Shown here piece by piece: positions 8,416-17,174 of a DNA stretch of 34,803 nt. Position 1 is the first letter of the stretch, and the number at the start of each line of letters is the position of its first letter. This DNA comes from a bacterium (lineage in GTDB: Bacteria > Fidelibacterota > Marinisomatia > Marinisomatales > JAHJCW01). The stretch is from contig JAUWFQ010000007.1 in NCBI GenBank assembly GCA_030606865.1, positions 1 through 34,803 of the forward strand. The letters are read 5' to 3'. Below the pieces are notes generated by a model that had not been told where the DNA came from, did not search any database, and saw nothing but the letters and a program-made list of their open reading frames with translations. Position numbers and translations under genes: made by a program.

Positions 8416-9846
8416 ATGAATCCAACAATATTAATAGTTGATGATGAACAACATGTCCTGAATTCTATCAATCGCACTTTGCGGCATGATTATAATGTTA
8501 TTTTATCATTAGATGGCAAATCGGCATTACAAGTATTACGTGAACAAGAGGTATCAGCAATTTTAGCCGATCAGCGTATGCCGGGACTTACCGGTTCGGA
8601 ATATTTTCACGAAGCAAGAAAAATTCAACCCGATACAACTCGCGTATTAATAACGGGTTACTCCGATATTGAAGCGGTAATACAAGCTGTTAATGACGGA
8701 CAAATATATTATTACATCGAAAAACCTTGGGAACCGGAAGATTTAAAATTGGTGATGATAAGAGCGGTTGAACGTTATCAGTTAATTAAAAAAAATAAAG
8801 AGTTATTGTATGAGTTGGAAGTCGCCAATCAGTTGTTGAGTAATGAAAACATTATATTAAAAAAAGATGTAGAACAAAAATACAATTTTTCAAATATAAT
8901 TGGTGAAAGTAAAGCCATGAAGGATGTGTATGATTTAATGAGAAAAGTCATACCAACTGACACCACGGTTTATATTTCGGGTGAAACCGGAACGGGGAAA
9001 GAATTGAGTGCCAGAGCCATTCATTTTAACGGACCTCGTAAAGATAAAATATTTGCAGCTCAAAATTGTGCCGCCTTACCCGATACTTTACTTGAAAGCG
9101 CTTTATTTGGACATAAAAAAGGTTCTTTTACCGATGCTACATCGGATAAAAAAGGATTGTTTGAAGTAGCTGATGGAGGAACTGTATTCTTGGATGAATT
9201 ATCGGATACATCTCCGGCTTTACAACAACGATTATTGCGAGTGATCCAGGAAGGAGAATTTCAATCTGTTGGATCAAATAAAACAATAAAAGTTGATGTA
9301 AGGATTCTTTCTGCAACCAATAAAGATTTGCTGTATTTAGTCCAACAAGGAAAGTTCCGAGAAGATTTGTATTATAGAATTAATGTGTTTCCAATCCGGG
9401 TTCCACCACTTAGAGAGCGAATGGATGACATACCTTTACTCGCAAATTATTTCCTAAATAAATATATGATTCAAGCCGGTAAAGAGATTAAAGGTTTTTC
9501 TGAAGACGCTATAAAATATTTGTTATCCAATAAATTTCCGGGAAATGTTCGCGAATTAGAGAATATGATCCAACGCGCTGTAATATTATCCGGCAATGAG
9601 CAAACATTATCTTTAAGCCATTTGCAAACAGAATGGGAAGCGGGTAAATCAATAATAAGCACAATACCTGATTTTCAGTCTGATATTCAATTATCATCAT
9701 TACCAAAACTTGTCGAAGAATTTGAAAAAAAATACATTTCACAATCACTTGAATCAAATCAAGGGAATATTAGTAAAACTGCTATTGAGCTAGGTTTAAG
9801 CAGAGCAGGTTTATATAAAAAGTTAAAACGCTATAACCTTGATTAG
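8416..9846 (+). CDS. NtrC-family sigma-54-dependent response regulator (REC-AAA+-Fis HTH)
   Basis: REC 'ILIVDDEQHV...ADQRMPGLTG...KPWEPEDL'; Walker A 'GETGTGKE'; GAFTGA-equivalent 'GSFTDA'; 'FLDELSDTSPALQQRLLRVIQEGEFQSVGS'; C-terminal Fis-type HTH. Confidence 0.96.
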   Translation: MNPTILIVDDEQHVLNSINRTLRHDYNVILSLDGKSALQVLREQEVSAILADQRMPGLTGSEYFHEARKIQPDTTRVLITGYSDIEAVIQAVNDGQIYYYIEKPWEPEDLKLVMIRAVERYQLIKKNKELLYELEVANQLLSNENIILKKDVEQKYNFSNIIGESKAMKDVYDLMRKVIPTDTTVYISGETGTGKELSARAIHFNGPRKDKIFAAQNCAALPDTLLESALFGHKKGSFTDATSDKKGLFEVADGGTVFLDELSDTSPALQQRLLRVIQEGEFQSVGSNKTIKVDVRILSATNKDLLYLVQQGKFREDLYYRINVFPIRVPPLRERMDDIPLLANYFLNKYMIQAGKEIKGFSEDAIKYLLSNKFPGNVRELENMIQRAVILSGNEQTLSLSHLQTEWEAGKSIISTIPDFQSDIQLSSLPKLVEEFEKKYISQSLESNQGNISKTAIELGLSRAGLYKKLKRYNLD

Positions 9847-9849
9847 ATT

Positions 9850-9888
9850 GTATACTATGTATACAGTTGATGCGCATACATAGTATGC
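9850..9888. promoter_or_regulatory. Paired dyad operator, candidate UAS
   Basis: GTATAC-TAT-GTATAC (9850-9864) and GCATAC-ATA-GTATGC (9874-9888), centres 24 bp apart; related half copy ATACATAGTAA at 9914-9924. Confidence 0.6.
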
Positions 9889-9950
9889 ACATTGTTCTCA
9901 TAATCCCTTATAAATACATAGTAAATAATAGATAAATACTTGATATATCT

Positions 9951-9974
9951 ATATTTACATGGATATGTAAATAT
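9951..9974. repeat. Perfect 10-bp inverted repeat just upstream of -24 element
   Basis: ATATTTACAT-GGAT-ATGTAAATAT. Confidence 0.65.
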
Positions 9975-9983
9975 TATTTAACT

Positions 9984-10000
9984 TTGGCATAGTTATTGTG
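9984..10000 (+). promoter_or_regulatory. Sigma-54-like (-24/-12) promoter for the Tyr-rich lipoprotein gene
   Basis: TTGGCATAGTTATTGTG: GG and -12 G at canonical spacing; T for C in the -12 GC; 40 bp upstream of the ATG. Confidence 0.6.
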
Positions 10001-10039
10001 TCTAATAAAGTAGAATATAAAATTCGATGAGGTGAAAAA

Positions 10040-11467
10040 ATGAAAAAGATAAAATATTCAATAACTTTAATCGCTACCTTAGGTGCAGTATTGATTTTGC
10101 AAGGATGTTACACACAGATGGAATTGACTAAAAAAGTTAAGGTTACTAGACGACCTGCATATGAAACAAGAACCTATACTTATACGTTACCGGCGGAAAT
10201 TGATTCGTTGGTTTATTATCAAGATGAAGATGGAAACATTTACTATAAAGATGTATATGGAAATATAAATTATGTAGAAGATGATTCAAGTTTTTCGGCA
10301 GCTTACCAAAAAGGTTTTGCAATTAATACTCCTGTTACAAAAGTAAAGGAATATCATCATTATTATTACGATGATCCTTTCTATTATGATAGTTATGACC
10401 CATATTATAATGATTTATGCTGGAATATTAGTTTCTCATGGGGTAATCGTTATTATAGACCATATCGCTATTATAATTACTCACCCTATCACTGGGATAG
10501 ATATTATACAGGTTGGTATGGGGATTACTCTTATTACGATCCATATTGGGGTTACAGCCCATGGTATTCCTATAATCATGGATATTATTGGTCACATCAT
10601 TATTCAAACAACTGGGGTGGTTATTGGTACGGAGATTACTACGGGTATTATAAATATAACAAAAATTATAACCGCGATAAACGCGATTGGGATCGCCGTG
10701 GAAGCAATACTAGAGACAGAAACAGCTATCGCAACCGGAACAATACCAATAATGATTACGAATATACAAAAAGAGTATCTAATCCGGTAAGTGGAACTAA
10801 AACGAAGGTTACAAAGAAACGAACTGTGATTAAAAGATCTAATAGCAGTATAGAACAACGAGCTCCAAGAAAATCTTCTGGCACAGAAATTAAAAGAACT
10901 CGTACACGAACAGATGATGTGCAAAGAAATAACAGTAAACAGAATACGAAATCGAATACAAGAGTCCGCTCTACTACCAGAAAAAATACTAGTAGTAATT
11001 TAAATCGGACTTCACAAGTGAGTACTAATTCTGTACGTGTTAGAACTCAAACTACGATTAGACCAAGTACTCAAAAAAGCAATAATAGGACACAAACTGT
11101 AAAGAGAGCAACATCTCGAAAACAGATGGCAGTAAATCGTTCATCAACACAGAAATATGTAAGGCAACAAACCGTTTCAAATAAAAGAAGTACCATTAAA
11201 AGTAATTATACGAAACAGACGCGCTCTGCGATTAAATCTACGAAAGCAATAACTACAAAATCAAAGACGTATGCTTCAAAAACACCGAGTAGAAAATCGA
11301 CATCGGCAAAGAGCTACAACAGGACTAGTTCAAACCGTAGCTCCTCGAGTCGGTCAAGCGGATCGTTATCATATCGCTCAAATAGCGGTAGCCGATCTTC
11401 TTCAGCAGCCTCCAGCTCACGTAGCTCGTCAAGTGGTAATTCTAGCAGTAGATCACGAAGAAAATAG
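10040..11467 (+). CDS. Lipoprotein with Tyr/Trp/Gly-rich central segment and Ser/Thr/Arg/Lys-rich low-complexity tail
   Basis: Lipobox 'LILQGC'; 'YYDDPFYYDSYDPYYND...'; tail 'SSNRSSSSRSSGSLSYRSNSGSRSSS...RSRRK'; RBS 'gaggtga'. Confidence 0.82.
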   Translation: MKKIKYSITLIATLGAVLILQGCYTQMELTKKVKVTRRPAYETRTYTYTLPAEIDSLVYYQDEDGNIYYKDVYGNINYVEDDSSFSAAYQKGFAINTPVTKVKEYHHYYYDDPFYYDSYDPYYNDLCWNISFSWGNRYYRPYRYYNYSPYHWDRYYTGWYGDYSYYDPYWGYSPWYSYNHGYYWSHHYSNNWGGYWYGDYYGYYKYNKNYNRDKRDWDRRGSNTRDRNSYRNRNNTNNDYEYTKRVSNPVSGTKTKVTKKRTVIKRSNSSIEQRAPRKSSGTEIKRTRTRTDDVQRNNSKQNTKSNTRVRSTTRKNTSSNLNRTSQVSTNSVRVRTQTTIRPSTQKSNNRTQTVKRATSRKQMAVNRSSTQKYVRQQTVSNKRSTIKSNYTKQTRSAIKSTKAITTKSKTYASKTPSRKSTSAKSYNRTSSNRSSSSRSSGSLSYRSNSGSRSSSAASSSRSSSSGNSSSRSRRK

Positions 11468-11481
11468 AAATAAGGAAAATA

Positions 11482-12852
11482 ATGAAAATGTTTATAACTA
11501 AGCTGACAATAGGAATACTATTTACCATTGGAATGGTGAGCGGACAAAGTGCCTATGATGCAATACATATTACGGAAAATGAAGAAGGATTTGGTACGCG
11601 CGCTTTAGCGATGGGCGGTGCTTACACTGCTTTGGCAAATGATTACTCGGGAATTTATTGGAATCCGGCTGGTTTAGGTTCCATAGATAAAACCGGTATT
11701 TATGCTGAATTGTCTCACATGCAATTTTCTAATGATGCATTATATATGGGGAATTTAACATCAAATAATCAAGGATTTACCAAACTCAAATCACTCGGAT
11801 TTGTGATGCCACTACCTACTAACCAAGGTAGTTTTGTAATAGCCGGCGGTTATAACAGAGTATTAGACTATGATGATCACTTATATTTTGAAGGATTTGG
11901 AGATATTTCTAATGACATCGGTTTTGAGATTGAAGATGATAACGGTGATATCTACTTTTATCCATTTGATCAGGGTGTTTATAGACAAGAAGAAGTCCGT
12001 AGCGAGGGTGGTTTACGTCAGTGGAGCCTCGGTGGAGCCATTGCGCTTTCTCCTAACTTTACAATTGGGTTAACAACATCATTGGTACATGGTAAAGAAG
12101 AATACAATTTTGGATTTTCCCAATTTGACGATGATGATCTGTATTATGAATATCCCGGTGATTTTGATGAATATACAGTTAATCAGTATTTACAGTCAGA
12201 TTATTATGCTCTGAATCTAAAACTTGGTGGTATGGTTGACCTTAATAATATGTTGAGAGTTGGAGGAGTTATTACTTTACCGTCCAAATATTATGTTGAG
12301 GAAACTCATTCTTTTAGTGATGACTTAGTCTTTGATGATGGTACTAGTGATCCAACTGAGGATACTGGTAATTTTGATTACCATGTTAAAACACCGTTTA
12401 TATTTGATGCGGGATTGGCGTTTACGAATAAACTGATTACCGTATCAGCCGCTGCGCGTTATCGCGATTGGTCACAGACACGTTTTGAGGTTTCAGAATG
12501 GGAATTGGATGACCAAGATTATCGTGATATCGTTAATGAGAATAATATATTAGCACGTGATTATGATCAAGTCCTTGAATATAGATTAGGTGGCGAAGTA
12601 ACCTTACCCGGATTAAATACAAAATTACGGGCTGGCTACACGTTGATACCACCGCCATTGCGTGATTCAACTGACGAGCGCATTACTTATAGTGTCGGTG
12701 TTAGTTTTAAGGTTGATAAAAATGTTAGTCTTGATTTTTCATATCTAAAACGCGATTGGACGCGCGATAGCTGGGATATTTATACTCCTGCTGGAGTTAA
12801 TGAAAATATTGAAACACACAAGGTGTTGGTAGGTTTGACGTATAACCTCTGA
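11482..12852 (+). CDS. Outer membrane beta-barrel protein, FadL/OmpP1-like
   Basis: Signal peptide, 'GTRALAMGGAYTALANDYSGIYWNPAGLGSI' motif, alternating beta-strand pattern, C-terminal 'GLTYNL'. Confidence 0.82.
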   Translation: MKMFITKLTIGILFTIGMVSGQSAYDAIHITENEEGFGTRALAMGGAYTALANDYSGIYWNPAGLGSIDKTGIYAELSHMQFSNDALYMGNLTSNNQGFTKLKSLGFVMPLPTNQGSFVIAGGYNRVLDYDDHLYFEGFGDISNDIGFEIEDDNGDIYFYPFDQGVYRQEEVRSEGGLRQWSLGGAIALSPNFTIGLTTSLVHGKEEYNFGFSQFDDDDLYYEYPGDFDEYTVNQYLQSDYYALNLKLGGMVDLNNMLRVGGVITLPSKYYVEETHSFSDDLVFDDGTSDPTEDTGNFDYHVKTPFIFDAGLAFTNKLITVSAAARYRDWSQTRFEVSEWELDDQDYRDIVNENNILARDYDQVLEYRLGGEVTLPGLNTKLRAGYTLIPPPLRDSTDERITYSVGVSFKVDKNVSLDFSYLKRDWTRDSWDIYTPAGVNENIETHKVLVGLTYNL

Positions 12853-12883
12853 TAATCACCGTTCTCAGAGGACACGGTAAAAA

Positions 12884-12908
12884 GGGAGCAAATTATTGCT
12901 CCCTTTTT
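12884..12908 (+). terminator. Rho-independent terminator
   Basis: GGGAGCAA...TTGCTCCC followed by TTTTT. Confidence 0.88.
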
Positions 12909-12982
12909 ATTATATTGTAAAATTGGTGTGTTAATAATTAATATAAGATATATTAATCCTCAATATTTATGTAGGTTCATAT

Positions 12983-14611
12983 ATGTATGTTACTCGTCGC
13001 ATATTCGCAATATTATTTATAATCCTATTTATTTTTTCTTGTAAAAAAACATCAACCGGTTCAGATCCAATTGTAGTAACCTTTCTGGATGCTAATTTTG
13101 AAGCACTAATTCGAGAAGTACTGGAGAAACCAACAGGAGATATCCTGAGTACAGATTTACTTACATTAACAACATTAATTGGCAGTACCCGAGAAATAAA
13201 TAATATTTCAGGTATTGAATATAGTACAAAATTAGATACGCTTGATTTAAATGGTAACAATATTAGTGATATTAGCCCCCTCTCTGATTTGATAAATTTG
13301 ACTAAACTGTATTTACATTATAATCAAATCACAGACATTGTTCCGTTAGTTAATAATAGCGGAATTAATAGTGGTGATGAAATATGGCTAGAGAATAATC
13401 CACTAAGTGATATATCAATAAACACATACATTCCACAACTAGAAGCACGTGGTGTGATGGTTCATTACGATGAGCCAGCAACGGTTGTAACATTCTCTGA
13501 TGCGAACTTTGAAGCGATAATACGAGAAACATTAGTAAAACCTAGTGGTGACATCACCAATCTCGATCTTGCAACAATCACCTCCCTAAAGGGGCGCTAC
13601 AAAGATATTAACGATATTTCCGGAATAGAATATTGTACAAATTTAACCTTCCTTGATGTATATAATAATCATATTAGTGATATTAGCAAATTATCAGGTT
13701 TGACTAATCTTGCAGACCTTTATATTGGACGAAATGACATTACTGACATTAATACTCTTATGAATTTGACTGGCTTGACCACACTTGTAATAAGTAATAA
13801 CAATATTAGTGATATCAGTATTATTTCCGGTTTTCAATATTTAACATATTTAGCTATTGGTGGGAATCCATTAAACGATCTCTCTGTAGTAGAAGGTTTA
13901 ACAAGCTTAGAAAGTATTAGTATTAATTCTCTGCAGTTACCGGATTTAAGTATTCTTTCAAACTTAACGAACTTGACCAGGATCGAGGCTAGATATAGTC
14001 AGATAAATGACATTTCTGCCCTGTCTAATCTAATTGCCCTAGAATATTTATGTTTAAATGGAAATTCAATAGCAGATTATTCTCCTATTGCAGGATTAAC
14101 AAATCTTAGAAATCTTTCACTTGATAATAATCATATGACTGATATTAGCTTTATAAGCAATCTGACTAACATTGAATCTCTTAATATCTTTTATAATGAC
14201 ATAACCGACATAAGCGTAGTATCAAATTTGACAAAATTGGAAAGACTATATTCTGGACATAACCAAATATCTGATATTGGTGCTTTATCCAATTTAACTG
14301 AATTGGAATATCTTGATTTTTCTGCAAATTCTGCTGTGTCGGACATTAGTGCGCTCGCAGTTTTGGTTAATCTAAAATATTTATATATGTTCCATGATGA
14401 TGTTGTAGATATAAGTCCCTTACTGAATTTGGTGAACTTAATTAAACTAAACTTACATGATAATGATATAGTTGATATTGAAACTTTAGTCAATAATAGC
14501 GGAATTAATAGCGGTGATGAAATATGGCTGGAGAATAATCCACTAAGCAACACATCAATTAACACTTATATTCCTGCTCTTGAGGCACGGGGAGTAACGG
14601 TTCATCAGTAG
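12983..14611 (+). CDS. Leucine-rich-repeat lipoprotein (internalin/SDS22-type LRRs)
   Basis: Lipoprotein signal 'IILFIFSCKK'; many 'LTNLxxLxLxxNxIxDIS' repeats. Confidence 0.88.
   Translation: MYVTRRIFAILFIILFIFSCKKTSTGSDPIVVTFLDANFEALIREVLEKPTGDILSTDLLTLTTLIGSTREINNISGIEYSTKLDTLDLNGNNISDISPLSDLINLTKLYLHYNQITDIVPLVNNSGINSGDEIWLENNPLSDISINTYIPQLEARGVMVHYDEPATVVTFSDANFEAIIRETLVKPSGDITNLDLATITSLKGRYKDINDISGIEYCTNLTFLDVYNNHISDISKLSGLTNLADLYIGRNDITDINTLMNLTGLTTLVISNNNISDISIISGFQYLTYLAIGGNPLNDLSVVEGLTSLESISINSLQLPDLSILSNLTNLTRIEARYSQINDISALSNLIALEYLCLNGNSIADYSPIAGLTNLRNLSLDNNHMTDISFISNLTNIESLNIFYNDITDISVVSNLTKLERLYSGHNQISDIGALSNLTELEYLDFSANSAVSDISALAVLVNLKYLYMFHDDVVDISPLLNLVNLIKLNLHDNDIVDIETLVNNSGINSGDEIWLENNPLSNTSINTYIPALEARGVTVHQ
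13346..13465 (+). repeat. 120-bp direct repeat, copy 1, within LRR gene
   Basis: Ungapped match to 14486-14605; core 13352-13407 differs from 14492-14547 at 2 of 56 positions. Confidence 0.85.
14486..14605 (+). repeat. 120-bp direct repeat, copy 2, within LRR gene
   Basis: See copy 1; encodes 'LVNNSGINSGDEIWLENNPLSNTSINTYIPALEARGVTVH'. Confidence 0.85.
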
Positions 14612-14620
14612 ATAAAAAAG

Positions 14621-14694
14621 TACCCCGGACAGGATTCGAACCTGTGGCCCACAGCTTAGAAGGCTGTTGCTCTATCCAGCTGAGCTACCGGGGC
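14621..14694 (-). tRNA. tRNA-Arg (anticodon TCT)
   Basis: Minus strand GCCCCGGTAGCTCAGCTGGATAGAGCAACAGCCTTCTAAGCTGTGGGCCACAGGTTCGAATCCTGTCCGGGGTA: cloverleaf, T-loop GGTTCGAATCC, anticodon loop CTTCTAA. Confidence 0.95.
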
Positions 14695-14784
14695 AATTTT
14701 GAGGCGGAAATTAGCGTAAATTATAAAAATATTTAAATAGAATATCGGTTAGAATCAATATATTAAAATATTAAATAATAGTTA

Positions 14785-14812
14785 AAAAACTCTCGTCGGT
14801 ACTCCGACGAGA
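14785..14812 (-). terminator. Minus-strand rho-independent terminator-like hairpin
   Basis: TCTCGTCGG-TACT-CCGACGAGA perfect 9-bp stem with AAAAAA to its left on + (poly-U on the minus strand). Confidence 0.6.
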
Positions 14813-14903
14813 AATATCTTGCTATTTTTCGTAGATTGTAGTACACTTATCCTAGAGAGAAGGACATTAGACTTATAATATAATAACAAATAGGAGAAAA
14901 ATT

Positions 14904-15134
14904 ATGGCTGAAAAAGTAAAAACTTGCGGAGTAAAAAAAGAATCTGGCTTTCTTTATTATTTAGATAAACAGGGTGATGTATCACGTTCAAAGATGGCTC
15001 GTGCAGGAAAAGGCGGAGGCAATGCAGAAAAAGTAGTAACTGTCAATGTAAAACGTGAAAGTGGATACTTATATTTTATTGATAAAGATGGTGATGTATC
15101 ACGCGCAAAAATGGCTCGTGGTCGTAAAAAATAG
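14904..15134 (+). CDS. Small basic protein of two tandem copies of a ~35-aa module
   Basis: 'EKVKTCGVKKESGFLYYLDKQGDVSRSKMARAGK' / 'EKVVTVNVKRESGYLYFIDKDGDVSRAKMARGRKK'; RBS 'aggagaa' and terminator. Confidence 0.8.
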   Translation: MAEKVKTCGVKKESGFLYYLDKQGDVSRSKMARAGKGGGNAEKVVTVNVKRESGYLYFIDKDGDVSRAKMARGRKK

Positions 15135-15157
15135 GTCAATCAAAAAACTCAAAAAAA

Positions 15158-15180
15158 GCCTTCTTTCGAAGGCTTTTTTT
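15158..15180 (+). terminator. Rho-independent terminator (likely bidirectional)
   Basis: GCCTTCTTTCGAAGGC flanked by A7 and T7. Confidence 0.92.
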
Positions 15181-15229
15181 ATAAATGTTAATTAATCATT
15201 AATTACATTATCTAAATTCCCTCTGCACT

Positions 15230-16510
15230 ATGAATATTTCTTTGTCTATTAGATTATCTACTATAATACTATTTTTGTTATTTGTTGGAGTTTTTGGTCA
15301 AAACCCAATTGTAAAAAAAATTGTGTTTATTGGTCAGAGTAAAACAAAACCGTATATATTAAAACGAGAAATTCAGCATCTTAAAAATGTTCCATTAGAT
15401 TTTTCACTAGCTGAAGCAGATAGACAACGTCTTGAAAATCTAGGAATATTCAGCATGGTGACATTGCAAGTATTCAATCAAAATCAAAATGAAGTTGTGT
15501 TACGGTATACATTAATTGAATCATGGCGGTTTTTTCCGATGATAACACCTATATATGATGAGAAATGGGGTTGGTCGGTTGGTGCAATGTTAATGATCAA
15601 TAATTTTCGAGGAAGGAATGAATCCTTTTCAATTCAAGGTCAATATGGCGGACAAAACACACTTGGTATTGAATTTATTAACCCTTGGATTGCAGGTGAC
15701 CATATATCATTTCAATTTGGAGCAGGGAATAATATTTATGATCATACTTTTTTGCCCTATGATATTAATAGTAATAATTTTCAATTTGGATTAGGCAAAT
15801 ATTTTACGAATGAAATTAGGGCAAAAATAGGATTAAAAGTAATTGATAGAACTTATTCTAATGAAACGATTACTAAGAACTACCAGTATGTTATTCCACA
15901 TCTAAATATAATGTATGATACAAGGGATTTATATGCTAATCCAAGTGAGGGAATTATCAGTGCGAATAGTATCTTTTATAGATTAGGTATTAAAGGTGAT
16001 AAAAATAACCAATTGGTATGGAATCAATCGACTAGCTATTTTAAGGAACTGATTGGTGGTAGCAGGAACATGGTCGCAGGTGTTAATCTTGCCAGTTTAT
16101 TATCGTTCAGTAAAAATCTTGATGTTTGGTATGATTACCTTGGAGGAGCATATACAATTAGAGGATGGATGGTACCGACAGTTGAATTATATACTAATAG
16201 TGATCAATCTTATAGATTTGGTATGAACTGGATTACGGCTTCAGCTGAAATAAGGCAAATAATTATTCCTAAATTTGCAACTAAGTATAATAATGAATTC
16301 GGACTATCAATTGCGGCATTCGCCGATATTGGAACAATTGATAATAGTATGTCTGAACTAATTCAGCAAGCACCATTGATAGGACTCGGTATTGGAATAC
16401 GCATTCCTTGGCCCGTTATTAAATCTTTAAGATTGGATTATGGTTGGTCCTTTTACCAAGGAAAATATGTAGAGCAGTCACTCCATTTCGCATTTGGCGA
16501 GAAGTTTTAA
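15230..16510 (+). CDS. Omp85/BamA-like outer membrane protein with a POTRA-like domain
   Basis: N-terminal 'IVKKIVFIGQSKTKPYILKREIQHLKNVPLDFSLAEADRQRLENLGIFSMVTLQV' POTRA-like; C-terminal barrel with 'YLGGAYTIRGW' and 'LHFAFGEKF'. Confidence 0.82.
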   Translation: MNISLSIRLSTIILFLLFVGVFGQNPIVKKIVFIGQSKTKPYILKREIQHLKNVPLDFSLAEADRQRLENLGIFSMVTLQVFNQNQNEVVLRYTLIESWRFFPMITPIYDEKWGWSVGAMLMINNFRGRNESFSIQGQYGGQNTLGIEFINPWIAGDHISFQFGAGNNIYDHTFLPYDINSNNFQFGLGKYFTNEIRAKIGLKVIDRTYSNETITKNYQYVIPHLNIMYDTRDLYANPSEGIISANSIFYRLGIKGDKNNQLVWNQSTSYFKELIGGSRNMVAGVNLASLLSFSKNLDVWYDYLGGAYTIRGWMVPTVELYTNSDQSYRFGMNWITASAEIRQIIIPKFATKYNNEFGLSIAAFADIGTIDNSMSELIQQAPLIGLGIGIRIPWPVIKSLRLDYGWSFYQGKYVEQSLHFAFGEKF

Positions 16511-16511
16511 C

Positions 16512-17174
16512 CTATTTTTTTCTTTTGAATATCATCGCTTTTTCAAAGCGATTTTCAGTTCCGTCTCGTAAGCGTACAATATTACTACGATGTGTAAAAA
16601 TTGCAAACCATGGTATTAACAAAGCGAATATCAATAATGATAATGAACTTTGCTGAATTCCAAAAAGAGGAAGTATAAGTAAAATTATCGGTAAAGCGAC
16701 TGTTGCTAAAATTGAGCTAAGAGATACATATCCGGTGGTAATAAGCGTAATGACAAATACTATAATACAGAGTGGTAAAGCAATAGGGAATAATGCAAGT
16801 AGCATTCCAGCGAGGGTGCCGATACCTTTTCCACCACGGAATCCGGCAAATATTGTATAAGTATGACCTAATACTGCAGCAAAGCCACATAAAATCTGAA
16901 TTACTCCAATATCAATAATTGGCTGACCTTGGAAAAGTGCCGTGGCATAAATTGCTGTTGGTAACCATCCTTTAAATATATCAATCAATACTACAATCAA
17001 AGCCGGTTTCCATCCTAATACCCTGAAAACGTTAGTGCCGCCGGCATTACCGCTGCCATGTTCCCGAATATCAATCCCTTTTACTATTTTTCCTAAAATA
17101 ATACTTGTTGGAATTGAGCCGGTAATAAAGCTCAGCAAAAGTAATAAAAGTAGTTGTATATATGATTCAATCAT
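16512..17174 (-). CDS. plsY: Glycerol-3-phosphate acyltransferase PlsY
   Basis: 'GSIPTSIILGKIVKGIDIREHGSGNAGGTNVFRVLG' and 'FRGGKGIGTLAG'. Confidence 0.96.
   Translation of the reverse strand: MIESYIQLLLLLLLSFITGSIPTSIILGKIVKGIDIREHGSGNAGGTNVFRVLGWKPALIVVLIDIFKGWLPTAIYATALFQGQPIIDIGVIQILCGFAAVLGHTYTIFAGFRGGKGIGTLAGMLLALFPIALPLCIIVFVITLITTGYVSLSSILATVALPIILLILPLFGIQQSSLSLLIFALLIPWFAIFTHRSNIVRLRDGTENRFEKAMIFKRKK

Noticed and set aside
10371-10790. 139-aa ORF overlapping the Tyr-rich lipoprotein in another frame
   Set aside because: Ile/Met/His-rich composition is just the frame-shifted reading of TAT/TAC-rich Tyr codons; no RBS or domain
10604-10924. Antisense ORF under the lipoprotein gene
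   Set aside because: Low-complexity shadow of the plus-strand gene
14957-15139. 60-aa antisense ORF over the duplicated mini-protein
   Set aside because: Mirrors the plus-strand repeat; the plus-strand ORF has RBS, start and terminator
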